In this document: positions 25,010 through 33,850 of the stretch, piece after piece
How positions within the stretch are numbered: position 1 is the first letter of the stretch
Layout of the letters: each line of letters opens with the position of its first letter
Assembly (NCBI RefSeq): GCF_004522095.1
Contig: NZ_SPUI01000004.1
Location: 124,001-188,000 of the forward strand
DNA: 64,000 bases
Reading direction: 5' to 3'
Source of the DNA: Nocardioides sp. 503
GTDB taxonomy: Bacteria; Actinomycetota; Actinomycetes; Propionibacteriales; Nocardioidaceae
Notes under the pieces: generated by a model
Database searches by the model: none
Told to the model about the DNA's origin: nothing
Seen by the model: the letters and a program-made list of their open reading frames with translations, nothing else
Made by a program: the position numbers and the translations under genes

Positions 25010-25888
25010 ATGGACTCCGCGCTGACCGAGATCGGGCTGCCCATCGCCCTCGCCATCATCATGTTCGGGCTCGGCCTGGACCTCACGCTCGCCGACTTCC
25101 GTCGGGTCGGACAGCAGCCCAAGGCCGTCGCCATCGCCCTGCTCTGCCAGCTCGCCCTGCTGCCCGCGGTGTGCTTCGGCCTGGTGGTGCTCTTCGACCT
25201 GCCGCCGTTCCTCGGCATCGGCATGCTGCTGCTCGCCGCCTCCCCCGGCGGCACGACCGCCAACCTGTTCAGCCACCTCTTCCGCGGCGACGTCGCCCTC
25301 AACATCTCGCTCACCGCGATCAACTCGGTGGTGGCGATCGCGACGCTGCCGCTGATCACCAACGTCGCCATCGACTACTTCGACAAGAGCGAGTCGGTGT
25401 CGATGCCCCTCGACGAGGTCGTCAAGGTGTTCGTCCTGATCCTGGTGCCGACCGGTCTGGGGATGCTGGTGCGCGCCCGGAAGGCGTCCTTCGCCACCGC
25501 GATGGACAAGCCGGTGCGGGTGGCCTCGGCCGTCATCCTCGGCGTGCTGGTCCTCGGCATCCTCCTCGGCGAGAAGGACCGGGTCGGCGACTACCTGGCC
25601 GACGTCGGCCTGGTGGCCGCGCTGTTCTGCGCGATCAGCCTGGTCGTCGGGTACGTCGTGCCGCGCGCGCTGGGCATCGTGGAGGGTCAGGCGATCGCGT
25701 CGTCGTTCGAGATCGGCGTCCACAACGGGACGCTGGCGATCTTCGTCGCGGAGAACATCCTCGAGGTCAACGAGATCGCGGTGCCTGCCGCGGTCTACTC
25801 GCTGCTGATGTTCTTCATGGCCGGCGCGTGGGGAGTCGTCATCAGCCGGCGCGTGGGTCAGCGCGAGCCGAGCAGCGTCGCCAGCTGA
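25010..25888 (+). CDS. Bile acid:sodium symporter family (ASBT/BASS) transporter
   Basis: 292 residues, nine to ten membrane segments. The crossover motif ASPGGTTANLFSHLFRGDVALNISLTAINSVVAI (around residues 77-110) and the second EIGVHNGTLAIFVA are the conserved Na+-site regions of the SBF/BASS family. Bacterial members carry organic anions such as pantoate, pyruvate or sterol-like acids; the substrate is not predictable. The last 31 bp overlap the end of rdgB on the other strand. Confidence 0.88.
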   Translation: MDSALTEIGLPIALAIIMFGLGLDLTLADFRRVGQQPKAVAIALLCQLALLPAVCFGLVVLFDLPPFLGIGMLLLAASPGGTTANLFSHLFRGDVALNISLTAINSVVAIATLPLITNVAIDYFDKSESVSMPLDEVVKVFVLILVPTGLGMLVRARKASFATAMDKPVRVASAVILGVLVLGILLGEKDRVGDYLADVGLVAALFCAISLVVGYVVPRALGIVEGQAIASSFEIGVHNGTLAIFVAENILEVNEIAVPAAVYSLLMFFMAGAWGVVISRRVGQREPSSVAS

Positions 25889-26469
25889 GGGGCGATCTCG
25901 CGCAGCGCACGGCCGCGGTGCGAGATGGCGTCCTTGTCGGCGCGGTCCAGCTCGGCGGTCGTGAGGTCGGGCCGGTCGTCGGCCACGAACAGCACGTCGT
26001 AGCCGAAGCCGCCACTGCCTCGCGTCTCCCGGATCACCCGGCCGTCCATGCGGCCCTCGACGACCACCTCGCGCCCGTCCGGGTGGCAGAACGCCACCGC
26101 GCAGGCGAAGTGGGCGCCGCGACGCTCGTCGGGCACGTCGGAGAGCTGGGCGAGGAGCAGCTCGTTGTTGCGGTCGTCGGACTTGGGAGGCCCCGACCAG
26201 CGGGCCGACAGCACGCCGGGCATCCCGTTGAGGGCGTCGACGCACAGCCCGCTGTCGTCGGCGAGCGAGGGCAGACCGGTCACCGCCGCGCCGGCGCGCG
26301 CCTTGAGCAGGGCGTTGCCGGTGAAGGTCGGCTCGTCCTCGACGGGCTCGTCGTAGGCCGGCACGTCGTCGAGGCCGACGACCTCGACCTCGCCCAGGTG
26401 CTCGACGAGGATGCGTTGCATCTCGTCGAGCTTCTTGGTGTTGCGCGAGGCGAGGAAGACCCGGGTCAC
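25858..26469 (-). CDS. rdgB: XTP/dITP diphosphatase (RdgB/HAM1)
   Basis: 203 residues. Removes non-canonical purine triphosphates (XTP, ITP, dITP) to the monophosphates. Motifs: [17 protein letters not shown] at the N terminus, [23 protein letters not shown] with the catalytic Asp, GFGYDVLF, and the C-terminal SHRGRAL. The GTG at 26469 overlaps the rph stop by 4 nt (GTGA). The rph-rdgB pairing is conserved in actinobacteria. Confidence 0.95.
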   Translation of the reverse strand: MTRVFLASRNTKKLDEMQRILVEHLGEVEVVGLDDVPAYDEPVEDEPTFTGNALLKARAGAAVTGLPSLADDSGLCVDALNGMPGVLSARWSGPPKSDDRNNELLLAQLSDVPDERRGAHFACAVAFCHPDGREVVVEGRMDGRVIRETRGSGGFGYDVLFVADDRPDLTTAELDRADKDAISHRGRALREIAPQLATLLGSR

Positions 26470-27206
26470 GCAGGAGCTCCCGCGTCGCCGGCGAGCGCCG
26501 CCTGCTGCATGCGGGTGAGGTCGGCGCAGCCCTTCTCGGCCAGCGCCAGGAGGCCGTCGAGCTCGGCGCGGTCGAACGGCGCGCCCTCGGCGGTGCCCTG
26601 CACCTCGACGAACCTGCCGTCGCCGGTCATCACGACGTTCATGTCGGTCTCGGCGCGCACGTCCTCGACGTAGGGCAGGTCGAGGCGCGGAGCGCCGTCG
26701 ATGATGCCGACGCTGATGGCCGCGACGGAGCCGGTGAGCGCCTGCGGCACACCGAGGTGGGCGCAGGCGTCGACGAGCGCGATGTAGGCGCCGGTGATCG
26801 CCGCGGTGCGGGTGCCGCCGTCGGCCTGGAGCACGTCGCAGTCGAGCTGGATCGTGTTCTCCCCGAGGGCCTGGTAGTCGATGACCGCGCGCAGGGAGCG
26901 GCCGATCAGCCGGCTGATCTCGTGGGTGCGGCCGCCGATGCGGCCCTTGACCGACTCGCGGTCGGAGCGGGTGTTGGTCGCGGCCGGGAGCATGGCGTAC
27001 TCGGCCGTGACCCAGCCCAGGCCGGAGCCCTTGCGCCACCGGGGCACGCCGCTGGAGGCCGACGCCGCGCACAGGACCTTGGTCTTGCCGAACTCGATCA
27101 GCACCGAGCCGGCCGCGTGGTCGAGCCAGTTGCGGGTGATCGTGACCGAGCGGAGCTCGTCGTCGGCGCGGCCGTCGACGCGGGGCGTGATGGGGAGGGA
27201 CGTCAT
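26466..27206 (-). CDS. rph: Ribonuclease PH
   Basis: 246 residues, phosphate-dependent 3'-5' exoribonuclease for tRNA 3' trimming. Conserved blocks: [27 protein letters not shown], the [25 protein letters not shown] region (here [16 protein letters not shown]), [24 protein letters not shown] and QGTAEGAPF. The ATG at 27206 ([13 protein letters not shown]) is preceded by a -10 box 7 nt away. Coupled to rdgB. Confidence 0.95.
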   Translation of the reverse strand: MTSLPITPRVDGRADDELRSVTITRNWLDHAAGSVLIEFGKTKVLCAASASSGVPRWRKGSGLGWVTAEYAMLPAATNTRSDRESVKGRIGGRTHEISRLIGRSLRAVIDYQALGENTIQLDCDVLQADGGTRTAAITGAYIALVDACAHLGVPQALTGSVAAISVGIIDGAPRLDLPYVEDVRAETDMNVVMTGDGRFVEVQGTAEGAPFDRAELDGLLALAEKGCADLTRMQQAALAGDAGAPA

Positions 27207-27213
27207 GCGCCCG

Positions 27214-27219
27214 ACCCTA
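27214..27219 (-). promoter_or_regulatory. -10 box of rph-rdgB
   Basis: TAGGGT on the minus strand, 7 nt before the ATG at 27206; rph therefore starts its own transcript. Confidence 0.5.
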
Positions 27220-27248
27220 GTAGGGGCCGGGCGCACGACGGTGATCGG

Positions 27249-28076
27249 CTACTTGGGCTCGGAGGCCAGCACCCGGCGGGTGCCGATGACCAGCGGCGTG
27301 ACGATCCAGATCAGCACCGTGACCACGACCCGGAGGCCGTCCATGGTGGTGGCGTCGTCGTCCGGGTCGAGCAGCGGGCCCATGGCGTACTGGAGGTCGA
27401 TCCACGGAATGATGTCCTGCGCCCAGTCGAAGATCGCGTAGAGCGTCGAGTAGACCAGCAGCGGGAGCAGCAGCGCGACGACGTAGAAGACCGCGATGGA
27501 CGCCGGGCTGCTGAGGAAGACCGTGCCGATGCCGAAGGCCATCAGGAAGTAGAGCAGCTGCAGCACGATGGTCAGCACCAACGTCCTGAGGTCGAGGTCC
27601 CAGACCACGTCGGTGCCGTCCATGGCGGCGGCCACGACGTTGCCGAGGGCGCCCAGGACCAGCGCCACGACGATGGTCGCCATCGCCAGGAGCACCACGG
27701 AGGCGACCTTGGCGAGCAGCACGCGCACCCGGTTGGGCTCGAGGGTGAACGTCACCAGGCCGGTGCGCTGCCCCCACTCGCTGGTCACCGAGAGGATCGG
27801 GAAGACCGGCAGCAGCAGCGACAGCGGGATCGTCAGGATCTGGGAGAACCCGGCGGCACCGATCTCGATGGGGTCGTCGTTGAGGGCGACGACGAGCAGG
27901 ACGAGCCCGACGGTGATGACGAGCAGGATCGCGGTGGCGATCATGAGCCAGAGCCCGCCGCGGGTGTCGAGCATCTTGCGCCACTCGACCCGCACCAGGC
28001 GGCTGAACGGCACCGGGGCGGTCTGGGAGATGTCCAGGGTCGGCACCGGCCCCGGGGTCTGCTGGGTGGTGCTCAT
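27249..28076 (-). CDS. ABC transporter permease (ABC-2 type)
   Basis: 275 residues, six membrane segments, ABC-2-like topology. The cytoplasmic N terminus has VRVEWRKMLDTRGG, a recurring entry motif for this group (R-x-E-x-x-K then D-T-R), and the loop SVTSEWGQRTGLVTFTLEPNR after TM2. It forms an exporter with the ATPase encoded just upstream (ATGA overlap). Linked on the other side of the promoter to a NarL-type two-component system, so a drug- or peptide-responsive efflux role is plausible. Confidence 0.87.
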   Translation of the reverse strand: MSTTQQTPGPVPTLDISQTAPVPFSRLVRVEWRKMLDTRGGLWLMIATAILLVITVGLVLLVVALNDDPIEIGAAGFSQILTIPLSLLLPVFPILSVTSEWGQRTGLVTFTLEPNRVRVLLAKVASVVLLAMATIVVALVLGALGNVVAAAMDGTDVVWDLDLRTLVLTIVLQLLYFLMAFGIGTVFLSSPASIAVFYVVALLLPLLVYSTLYAIFDWAQDIIPWIDLQYAMGPLLDPDDDATTMDGLRVVVTVLIWIVTPLVIGTRRVLASEPK

Positions 28077-29002
28077 GCGATGGCTCCTTGCTGGGTCGCG
28101 GCGGCGGGGTGGCCCTCGCGCTGCGTGTCGGACGTGAGCTCGAGGAAGAGGTCCTCCAGCCCGGCGGCGCCCGAGCGCAGGTCGGACAGGACGATGCCCT
28201 GCTCGAGGGCGGTGCGACCGACCTCGACCGGCTCCGCGCCCACGCGCAGGCCGTCGCCGGCCACTGCCACGGAGTACTGCTTGGCGCTCAGCGCGGCCGC
28301 GAGCTTCTGGTTGTCGAGGGAGGTGACCAGGCTGGAGGCGGCCTGGCCGTGGTCGAGCAGAGACTTCTTGTCGCCCTGGGCCACGATCTTGCCGCGGCCG
28401 ATGAGGATCATCTCGTCGGCGATCTGCTCGACCTCGTGGAGCAGGTGGCTGGAGAGCAGCACCGTGCCGCCGCGTTCGGCGTAGCCGCGCAGCAGGCCGC
28501 GCATCCAGCGGATGCCGGCGGGGTCGAGGCCGTTGGCCGGCTCGTCGAGGATCAGCACCGACGGGTCGCCGAGCAGCGCGTGGGCGATGCCCAGCCGCTG
28601 GCGCATGCCGAGGGAGTAGTTGCGCAGCCGGCGCCGGGACTCCGCCGGGCTGAGGGAGACCAGCTCGAGCATCTCGTCGACGCGCGACGAGGGCAGACCC
28701 ATCGTGGTCGCCCCGAGCGTGAGGATCTCGCGGCCGGTGCGGCCGGCGTGCTGGGCGGAGGCGTCGAGGAGGACGCCGACGTGCAGGCCGGGGTTGGGGA
28801 TGTCGCGGTAGAGGTGGCCGCCGATGGTGACGCGGCCCTGGGTCTCCGGCGTCAGGCCGACCATGATCCGCATGGTGGTGGTCTTGCCCGCGCCGTTGGG
28901 GCCGAGGAAGCCGGTGACCCGGCCGGGCTGGGCGACGAAGCTGACGTCGTCGACGGCGGTGAACGCGCCGTACCGCTTGGTGAGTCCTTCAACTGAGATC
29001 AT
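28073..29002 (-). CDS. ABC transporter ATP-binding protein (DrrA/CcmA type)
   Basis: About 309 residues. Walker A GPNGAGKTTTMR, Q-loop LDASAQHAGRTGRE region, signature YSLGMRQRLGIAHALLG, Walker B VLILDEPANGLDPAGIRWM, switch His SSHLLHEVEQ, then a C-terminal domain of about 90 residues typical of export ATPases. The ATG at 29002 starts the standard MISVEGLTKRYG; a GTG at 29020 is an alternative. Overlaps the permease start as ATGA. Confidence 0.92.
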   Translation of the reverse strand: MISVEGLTKRYGAFTAVDDVSFVAQPGRVTGFLGPNGAGKTTTMRIMVGLTPETQGRVTIGGHLYRDIPNPGLHVGVLLDASAQHAGRTGREILTLGATTMGLPSSRVDEMLELVSLSPAESRRRLRNYSLGMRQRLGIAHALLGDPSVLILDEPANGLDPAGIRWMRGLLRGYAERGGTVLLSSHLLHEVEQIADEMILIGRGKIVAQGDKKSLLDHGQAASSLVTSLDNQKLAAALSAKQYSVAVAGDGLRVGAEPVEVGRTALEQGIVLSDLRSGAAGLEDLFLELTSDTQREGHPAAATQQGAIA

Positions 29003-29120
29003 GGCTCCACCATGCCGCACGTCCGGCCCTGGCGGAATCGGCCACGCGGTGGTGGCGCAATGACCAAAGTAGGGGGTGCCTCGCGACCGCCGCAGCCTGC
29101 GCGGCCCCGACCGGTCGGCC

Positions 29121-29126
29121 TACGCT
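29121..29126 (+). promoter_or_regulatory. -10 box of the two-component operon
   Basis: TACGCT, 7 nt before the GTG at 29134. The divergent ABC operon starts about 115-130 bp away, so both share this regulatory region. Confidence 0.5.
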
Positions 29127-29133
29127 GCCGGGT

Positions 29134-30297
29134 GTGGACAGGCCCGCGCCGGAGACCTACCAGCCTCCGCTGACCTGGTGGGGGCAGACCTGGCGACTCC
29201 TGCTCACGCTGTCGATCAGCGCCGTCATCTGGGTCTCGTACGCCGAGGTCATGGTCGACGAGGAGCCCGTGCTGTTCGCGGTGGACATCGCGGCCGGTCT
29301 GGTCGCCTACGTCCTGATGTTCCTCCGGCGGCGGTGGCCGCTGACCATCGCGCTCATCACGAACCTGTTGGGCGCGGTGTCGGGCATCGCCCAGGGCCCG
29401 GCGACGCTCACCTCGGTCTCCCTGGCGACCCGACGTCGCCTGGCCCACGTCGTGCTCGTGGCGGCCGTGGCGCTGGCGACCTCGACGATCTTCACCGAGA
29501 CCGCCCCCTCCTCCAACAGCGACCCGGCGTGGATCTCGTTCCTGGCAGGGCTCTTCGCGATCGCGGCCAGCATGGGGTGGGGCATGTACATCGGCTCGCG
29601 CCGGGAGCTGCTGTGGACCCTCCGGCACCGCGCCGAGCGGGCCGAGGCCGAGCAGGAGCTGCGGGTGGCGCAGTCGCGCGGCACCGAGCGCGCCCGGATC
29701 GCCCGCGAGATGCACGACGTGCTGGCGCACCGGATCTCTCAGATCTCCATGCACGCCGGGGCTCTCAGCTTCCGCGAGGACCTCAGCGCCGACGAGATGC
29801 GCGACAGCGTCGCGGTGATCCGCGACAAGGCCCACGAGGCGCTGACCGACCTGCGCAGCGTGCTGGGCGTGCTGCGCGACGACGAGACGGGCAGGCCGAT
29901 GAGCGCTCCGCAGCCGACGTACGCCGACGTGCCGGTGCTCGTGGCCGAGTGCGTCGCCTCGGGCATGTACGTCACCCTCCACGACGACCTCCCCTGCGAC
30001 GAGCCGATGCCGGACGCCGTCGGCCGGACGCTCTACCGGATCGTCCAGGAGGCCCTCACCAACGCCCGCAAGCACGCCCCCGGCGCCCGGGTGACCCTCA
30101 CCGTGTCGGGCGGACCGGAGGACGGGGTCGACGTGACCGTGCGCAACCCGCTCGGCTTCGGACCGACCTCCGTTCCGGGCGCGGGGCTGGGACTGGTCGG
30201 CCTCCGCGAGCGCGCCGTCCTGCGCGGTGGGCGGCTCGAGCACCGCGCGGACCGCGGGGCGTTCGAGCTGAGGGCCTGGATACCGTGGACGTCGTGA
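29134..30297 (+). CDS. Sensor histidine kinase, NarL/LiaS-type (HisKA_3)
   Basis: 387 residues: five to six N-terminal membrane segments (about 25-165), a coiled linker (RHRAERAEAEQELRVAQSRG), a HisKA_3 domain with phospho-acceptor His194 in REMHDVLAHRISQI, and an ATPase with N box IVQEALTNARKHAPGA and a G box GAGLGLVGLRERA. The GTG start follows a -10 box by 7 nt; the gene overlaps the response regulator by 4 nt (GTGA). Divergent from an ABC exporter that it may control. Confidence 0.93.
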   Translation: MDRPAPETYQPPLTWWGQTWRLLLTLSISAVIWVSYAEVMVDEEPVLFAVDIAAGLVAYVLMFLRRRWPLTIALITNLLGAVSGIAQGPATLTSVSLATRRRLAHVVLVAAVALATSTIFTETAPSSNSDPAWISFLAGLFAIAASMGWGMYIGSRRELLWTLRHRAERAEAEQELRVAQSRGTERARIAREMHDVLAHRISQISMHAGALSFREDLSADEMRDSVAVIRDKAHEALTDLRSVLGVLRDDETGRPMSAPQPTYADVPVLVAECVASGMYVTLHDDLPCDEPMPDAVGRTLYRIVQEALTNARKHAPGARVTLTVSGGPEDGVDVTVRNPLGFGPTSVPGAGLGLVGLRERAVLRGGRLEHRADRGAFELRAWIPWTS

Positions 30298-30962
30298 CCT
30301 CGGCCGTGCGCGTCCTGATCGTCGACGACGACCCGCTCGTGCGCTCGGCGCTGAGCCTGATGCTGGGCGGCCAGACGGACGTGGAGGTCGTGGGCGAGGC
30401 CGCCGACGGGCGCGCCGGCGTCGCGCTGGCGCGTGAGCTGGCCCCCGACGTGGTGCTCATGGACATCCGGATGCCCCGGCTCAACGGGCTCGACGCGACC
30501 CAGGTGCTGCGCGACGAGGCGAGACCCCCGCGGGTGATCGTGCTGACCACCTTCGACGCCGACGAGCACGTGCTGGGCGCGCTGGCCGCCGGCGCGGACG
30601 GCTTCCTGCTCAAGGACACCCCGCCCGCCCAGATCCTCGACGCCATCCGCAAGGTCGCCTCCGGCGAGCCGATCCTGTCCCCGTCGGCCACGCGCACGCT
30701 CATCGACCGGGTCCGCACCGAGTCCGGCGACGGCCGGGCCGCCGAGGCCGAGCGGCGCCTGGCCCTGCTCACCGACCGCGAGCGCGACGTGGCCCTCGCC
30801 GTGGGCGGCGGCCTGAGCAATGCCGAGATCGCCGCCTCGCTGCACCTGTCGGTGCCGACGGTGAAGGCCCACGTGTCCCGGCTCTTCGAGAAGCTCGGCA
30901 CCACCAACCGCGTGCAGATCGCGATCTGCGTCCACGACGCCGGCGCGCTCGACCCCGACTGA
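30294..30962 (+). CDS. LuxR/NarL family response regulator
   Basis: 222 residues. Receiver domain with DDD (11-13), phosphorylation site Asp57 (VVLMDIRMPRLNG), Thr in VLTTFD and Lys in FLLKDTPP. C-terminal LuxR HTH with LTDRERDVALAVGGGLSNAEIAASLHLSVPTVKAHVSRLFEKLG. The GTG at 30294 overlaps the kinase stop (GTGA). Forms a cognate pair with the upstream kinase. Confidence 0.95.
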   Translation: MTSAVRVLIVDDDPLVRSALSLMLGGQTDVEVVGEAADGRAGVALARELAPDVVLMDIRMPRLNGLDATQVLRDEARPPRVIVLTTFDADEHVLGALAAGADGFLLKDTPPAQILDAIRKVASGEPILSPSATRTLIDRVRTESGDGRAAEAERRLALLTDRERDVALAVGGGLSNAEIAASLHLSVPTVKAHVSRLFEKLGTTNRVQIAICVHDAGALDPD

Positions 30963-30975
30963 GCGCCGGAGCGGC

Positions 30976-31734
30976 TCAGAGCTCGTAGACCGTGCCCGGC
31001 TGCGCGAGCTCGACCGGACCGTCGTACGTCGCCTGCGCCTCGGCGAGCGCGACCTGCTTGTCGAACCACGGGGGGATGTGGGTGAGCACCAGCCGCTCGG
31101 CCCGCGACCGGCTCGCGACGTCGCCGCAGTCGGTGCCGGTGAGGTGCAGGTGCGGGGGGTTGTCGTCACCGTGGCGGAAGGACGCCTCGGCGAGCAGCAG
31201 CTGGGCGTCCGCGGCGACGCGGTCGAGCCCCTCGCAGGGACCGGTGTCGCCGCTGTAGCCGATCGTGCTGCCCCCGGCGGTGATCCGCAGGCCGTAGGCC
31301 GTGACCGGGTGGTCGACCGGCACCGCCGCGACCGTGAACGGGCCGACCTCGAAGGTCTCCTCGTCGTAGGCGCGGAAGTCGAACTCCTCGTGCATGCCCG
31401 GGTCGAGCGGCAGGTCGTAGGCGCGCGCCATCCGCTCGGCGGTGCCGGGAGGTCCCCAGACGGGGATCCGCGGCTGGGGGCCGGTCGGGTGGTACTTGCG
31501 CATCACGTAGTAGCCACAGAGGTCCAGGCAGTGGTCGGCGTGCAGGTGGCTGAGCAGGACGGCGTCGATGCCGAGCGGGTCGACGTAGCGCTGGAGCTGG
31601 CCCAGGGCGCCGTTGCCGAGCTCGACCAGGATCCTCCACGTCCGGCCGTCCTCCTCGTGCTCGAGGAGGTAGCAGGACGCCGAGGAGTCGGGGCCGGGGT
31701 AGGACCCCGAGCAGCCGATGACCGTGAGCCTCAT
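30976..31734 (-). CDS. MBL-fold metallo-hydrolase, Rv1339-like
   Basis: 252 residues. Metallo-beta-lactamase fold with HLHADH (His63, His65, Asp67, His68), later His in [18 protein letters not shown] and a final LTHIPPW. The neighbourhood (murI directly upstream by an ATGA overlap; rph, rdgB further on) is that of M. tuberculosis Rv1339, which has been reported as an unusual cAMP phosphodiesterase; assignment of that activity here rests on context. Tail-to-tail with the NarL regulator, 13 bp apart. Confidence 0.88.
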   Translation of the reverse strand: MRLTVIGCSGSYPGPDSSASCYLLEHEEDGRTWRILVELGNGALGQLQRYVDPLGIDAVLLSHLHADHCLDLCGYYVMRKYHPTGPQPRIPVWGPPGTAERMARAYDLPLDPGMHEEFDFRAYDEETFEVGPFTVAAVPVDHPVTAYGLRITAGGSTIGYSGDTGPCEGLDRVAADAQLLLAEASFRHGDDNPPHLHLTGTDCGDVASRSRAERLVLTHIPPWFDKQVALAEAQATYDGPVELAQPGTVYEL

Positions 31735-32555
31735 GCGAGACCGCCGGCGAACTGGCTCGCCGCCACCATCTCGGGACCGAGGAAGCGGCGGCCGATCGTC
31801 TCGAACTCGTCCGGTGAGCCGGTGGTCACGAACGAGTACGTCGCCTCGCCGGTCTCCCGCATCAGGCCGGTCGCGGTGAGCATCTTGTAGACGTCCTTGG
31901 CGCACTCCTCGGCGCTGCTCACGAGGGTCACCCCGTCGCCCATGACGTAGGAGATGACGCCGGTGAGCAACGGGTAGTGCGTGCAGCCGAGGATCAGGGT
32001 GTCGACGTCGGCGGCGGAGAGCGGGTCGAGGTAGTCGTGGGCCACACCGAGCAGGTCGTCACCGGCCGTCACGCCGGCCTCGACGAAGTCGACGAAGCGG
32101 GGGCACGCCTGCGTCGTGAGCTCGACCTGCGGTGCGGCGGCGAACGCGTCGTCGTAGGCCATGGACTCGGCAGTGGCGGCCGTGCAGATCACGCCGATGC
32201 GGCCGGTGCGGGTGGCCGCGACCGCGCGCCGGGTGGCGGGGTAGATCACCTCGACCACCGGGACGTCGTAGCGCTCGCGGGCGTCGCGCAGCATCGCGGC
32301 GCTGGCCGAGTTGCACGCGATGACCAGCGCCTTGACGCCCTCCTCGACGAGGTGGTCCAGGCACTCCAGGGCGTACTCGCGGACCTCGCCGATCGGCTTG
32401 GGGCCGTAGGGCTGGCGGGCGGTGTCGCCGACGTAGCGGATGGACTCGTGCGGCAGCTGGTCGATGACGGAGCGCGCGACCGTGAGGCCGCCGAAGCCGG
32501 AGTCGAAGATGCCGATGGGCCGCTCGCGCGGGTCGACGTCGATGAGGGGCGGCAC
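31731..32555 (-). CDS. murI: Glutamate racemase
   Basis: 274 residues. Converts L- to D-glutamate for peptidoglycan. Both catalytic cysteines are present: [13 protein letters not shown] in the N-terminal half and [11 protein letters not shown] in the C-terminal half. N-terminal signature [16 protein letters not shown]. The GTG at 32555 is chosen over the upstream ATG because the extension lacks homology and a TACGCT -10 candidate lies at 32564-32569, 8 nt away. Overlaps the MBL-hydrolase start as ATGA. Confidence 0.94.
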   Translation of the reverse strand: MPPLIDVDPRERPIGIFDSGFGGLTVARSVIDQLPHESIRYVGDTARQPYGPKPIGEVREYALECLDHLVEEGVKALVIACNSASAAMLRDARERYDVPVVEVIYPATRRAVAATRTGRIGVICTAATAESMAYDDAFAAAPQVELTTQACPRFVDFVEAGVTAGDDLLGVAHDYLDPLSAADVDTLILGCTHYPLLTGVISYVMGDGVTLVSSAEECAKDVYKMLTATGLMRETGEATYSFVTTGSPDEFETIGRRFLGPEMVAASQFAGGLA

Positions 32556-32625
32556 AACACGCAAGCGTAGGCGCTGGCACCGGCAAACGGACGGCGTCGC
32601 GACCGAGGTCACGTCGCCGACTGCG

Positions 32626-32631
32626 TAGTCT
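32626..32631 (+). promoter_or_regulatory. -10 box of the phosphodiesterase gene
   Basis: TAGTCT, 7 nt before the ATG at 32639; divergent from the murI promoter. Confidence 0.5.
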
Positions 32632-32638
32632 CGGACAC

Positions 32639-33727
32639 ATGACCGTCCGATATCGGGCCGCGGCCGGCCTCGCGGTGCTCGCCCTGGCGGCTCCGTCGTC
32701 CGCCGCCGCCTCGCCCGACCGGACCCCGGACACCGCGAGCGCGCCGGCTGCGCGGGCCGGAGCGGCCGCTCGGGCCGCCCAGGCCGCCCAGGCCGACGAG
32801 GCCGCCCGGGCCGACGAGGGGGCGGTGCGGGTGCTGGCCATCTCGGTCGACGCGCTCAACCCCACGGCGCTCCAGCGGTTGGGGCACGAAGGGGCGCCGA
32901 ACCTCTGGCGGCTGGTCGACGAGGGCGCCGCGACGCTCAACGCCCGCGCTCAGTACGAGCTCACGATCACGCTGCCCAACCACACCAGCATGGTCACCGG
33001 CCGACGCGTCGCGAAGCGGGCCGGTGGCCACGGCGTCACCTGGAACGACGAGCGCCCGCGCTCGACCGTGCACCGGGCCGCCGGCGAGCGCGTGCGGTCG
33101 GTCTTCAGCAAGATCCAGGCCGCGGGCGGGTCGTCCGCGCTGTTCTCGACGAAGACGAAGTTCCGTACCTTCACGCGCTCCTGGCCCCGGGCGATCGACC
33201 GGACCGTCATCCGCGTCGGCGACGACGACGCGCTCGTCCGGGCCGCCCGAGCGGACCTCGTCGGCCACGACCGCGCGCTGACCTTCGTCCACCTCGGCGT
33301 CGCCGACGCCGCCGGCCACGCCCACGGCTTCATGTCGCCGGACTACCTGCGCGCCGTGGAGCACGCCGACTCCCTCGTCGGCACGCTGCTCAGCGCGATC
33401 GACACCGAGCCGACGCTCGACCGGGTGGTCGTGGTGCTCACCGCCGACCACGGCGGCGTCGGCCGCGACCACTCCCAGGTCACCCAGCTGGGCGACTACC
33501 GGATCCCGTTCGTCGTCTGGGGCCCGGGCATCGAGCACGGCGACCTCTACGAGATGAACCCGACCTACGTGAACCCCGGACGCTCGCGCCCGCGCCCCGT
33601 CGGCCCCCAGCCCGTCCGCAACAGCGACCTCGCCAACCTGGTCACCACGCTCCTCGGCCTGGGCCCCGTCCCCGGCAGCCAGTTCGACGTGCGGCAGCGG
33701 CTGCGCGTCGGTCCTGGCGCCGGGTGA
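32639..33727 (+). CDS. Exported alkaline phosphatase-superfamily phosphodiesterase
   Basis: 362 residues. Short signal peptide (residues 1-24, ending SSAAA-S) and an Ala-rich stretch, then a type I phosphodiesterase/nucleotide pyrophosphatase domain: metal/nucleophile region [10 protein letters not shown] and [13 protein letters not shown] (the Thr/Asn-His pattern around the nucleophile), then [14 protein letters not shown] and [12 protein letters not shown] supplying further zinc ligands. Probably cleaves phosphodiester or sugar-nucleotide substrates outside the cell. Starts 7 nt after a -10 box; its stop codon lies within the long palindrome that follows. Confidence 0.85.
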   Translation: MTVRYRAAAGLAVLALAAPSSAAASPDRTPDTASAPAARAGAAARAAQAAQADEAARADEGAVRVLAISVDALNPTALQRLGHEGAPNLWRLVDEGAATLNARAQYELTITLPNHTSMVTGRRVAKRAGGHGVTWNDERPRSTVHRAAGERVRSVFSKIQAAGGSSALFSTKTKFRTFTRSWPRAIDRTVIRVGDDDALVRAARADLVGHDRALTFVHLGVADAAGHAHGFMSPDYLRAVEHADSLVGTLLSAIDTEPTLDRVVVVLTADHGGVGRDHSQVTQLGDYRIPFVVWGPGIEHGDLYEMNPTYVNPGRSRPRPVGPQPVRNSDLANLVTTLLGLGPVPGSQFDVRQRLRVGPGAG

Positions 33728-33794
33728 GTTTCACCGGGTACCCGGTGAAACTCACGCTTCCGGTAGGAAACTTCGTACCGGAAGCGTGAGTTTC
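33724..33794. repeat. Compound palindrome with alternative hairpins
   Basis: A perfect 32-bp palindrome at 33724-33755 (arms GTGAGTTTCACCGGGT and its complement) is followed by a 19-bp inverted repeat, 33747-33765 with 33776-33794, loop 10 nt. The shared segment GTGAAACTCAC can pair left or right but not both. Starts at the stop codon of the phosphodiesterase gene and lies between convergent genes; probably a bidirectional terminator. Confidence 0.75.
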
Positions 33795-33850
33795 GTACGG
33801 GTGGTGGGGCGGGTGGGACGGCACAGACGCATCCGGTCGCACCTCCGCGG

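Noticed and set aside
26757..28484. 575-codon plus-strand open frame over rph and the ABC permease
   Set aside because: Antisense shadow; low-complexity Asp/Arg/His-rich translation, while the opposite strand carries two well-conserved genes.
29002..29020. GTG at 29020 as the certain start of the ABC ATPase
   Set aside because: Both starts are possible; the ATG at 29002 gives the conserved N terminus, but neither has a convincing ribosome site.
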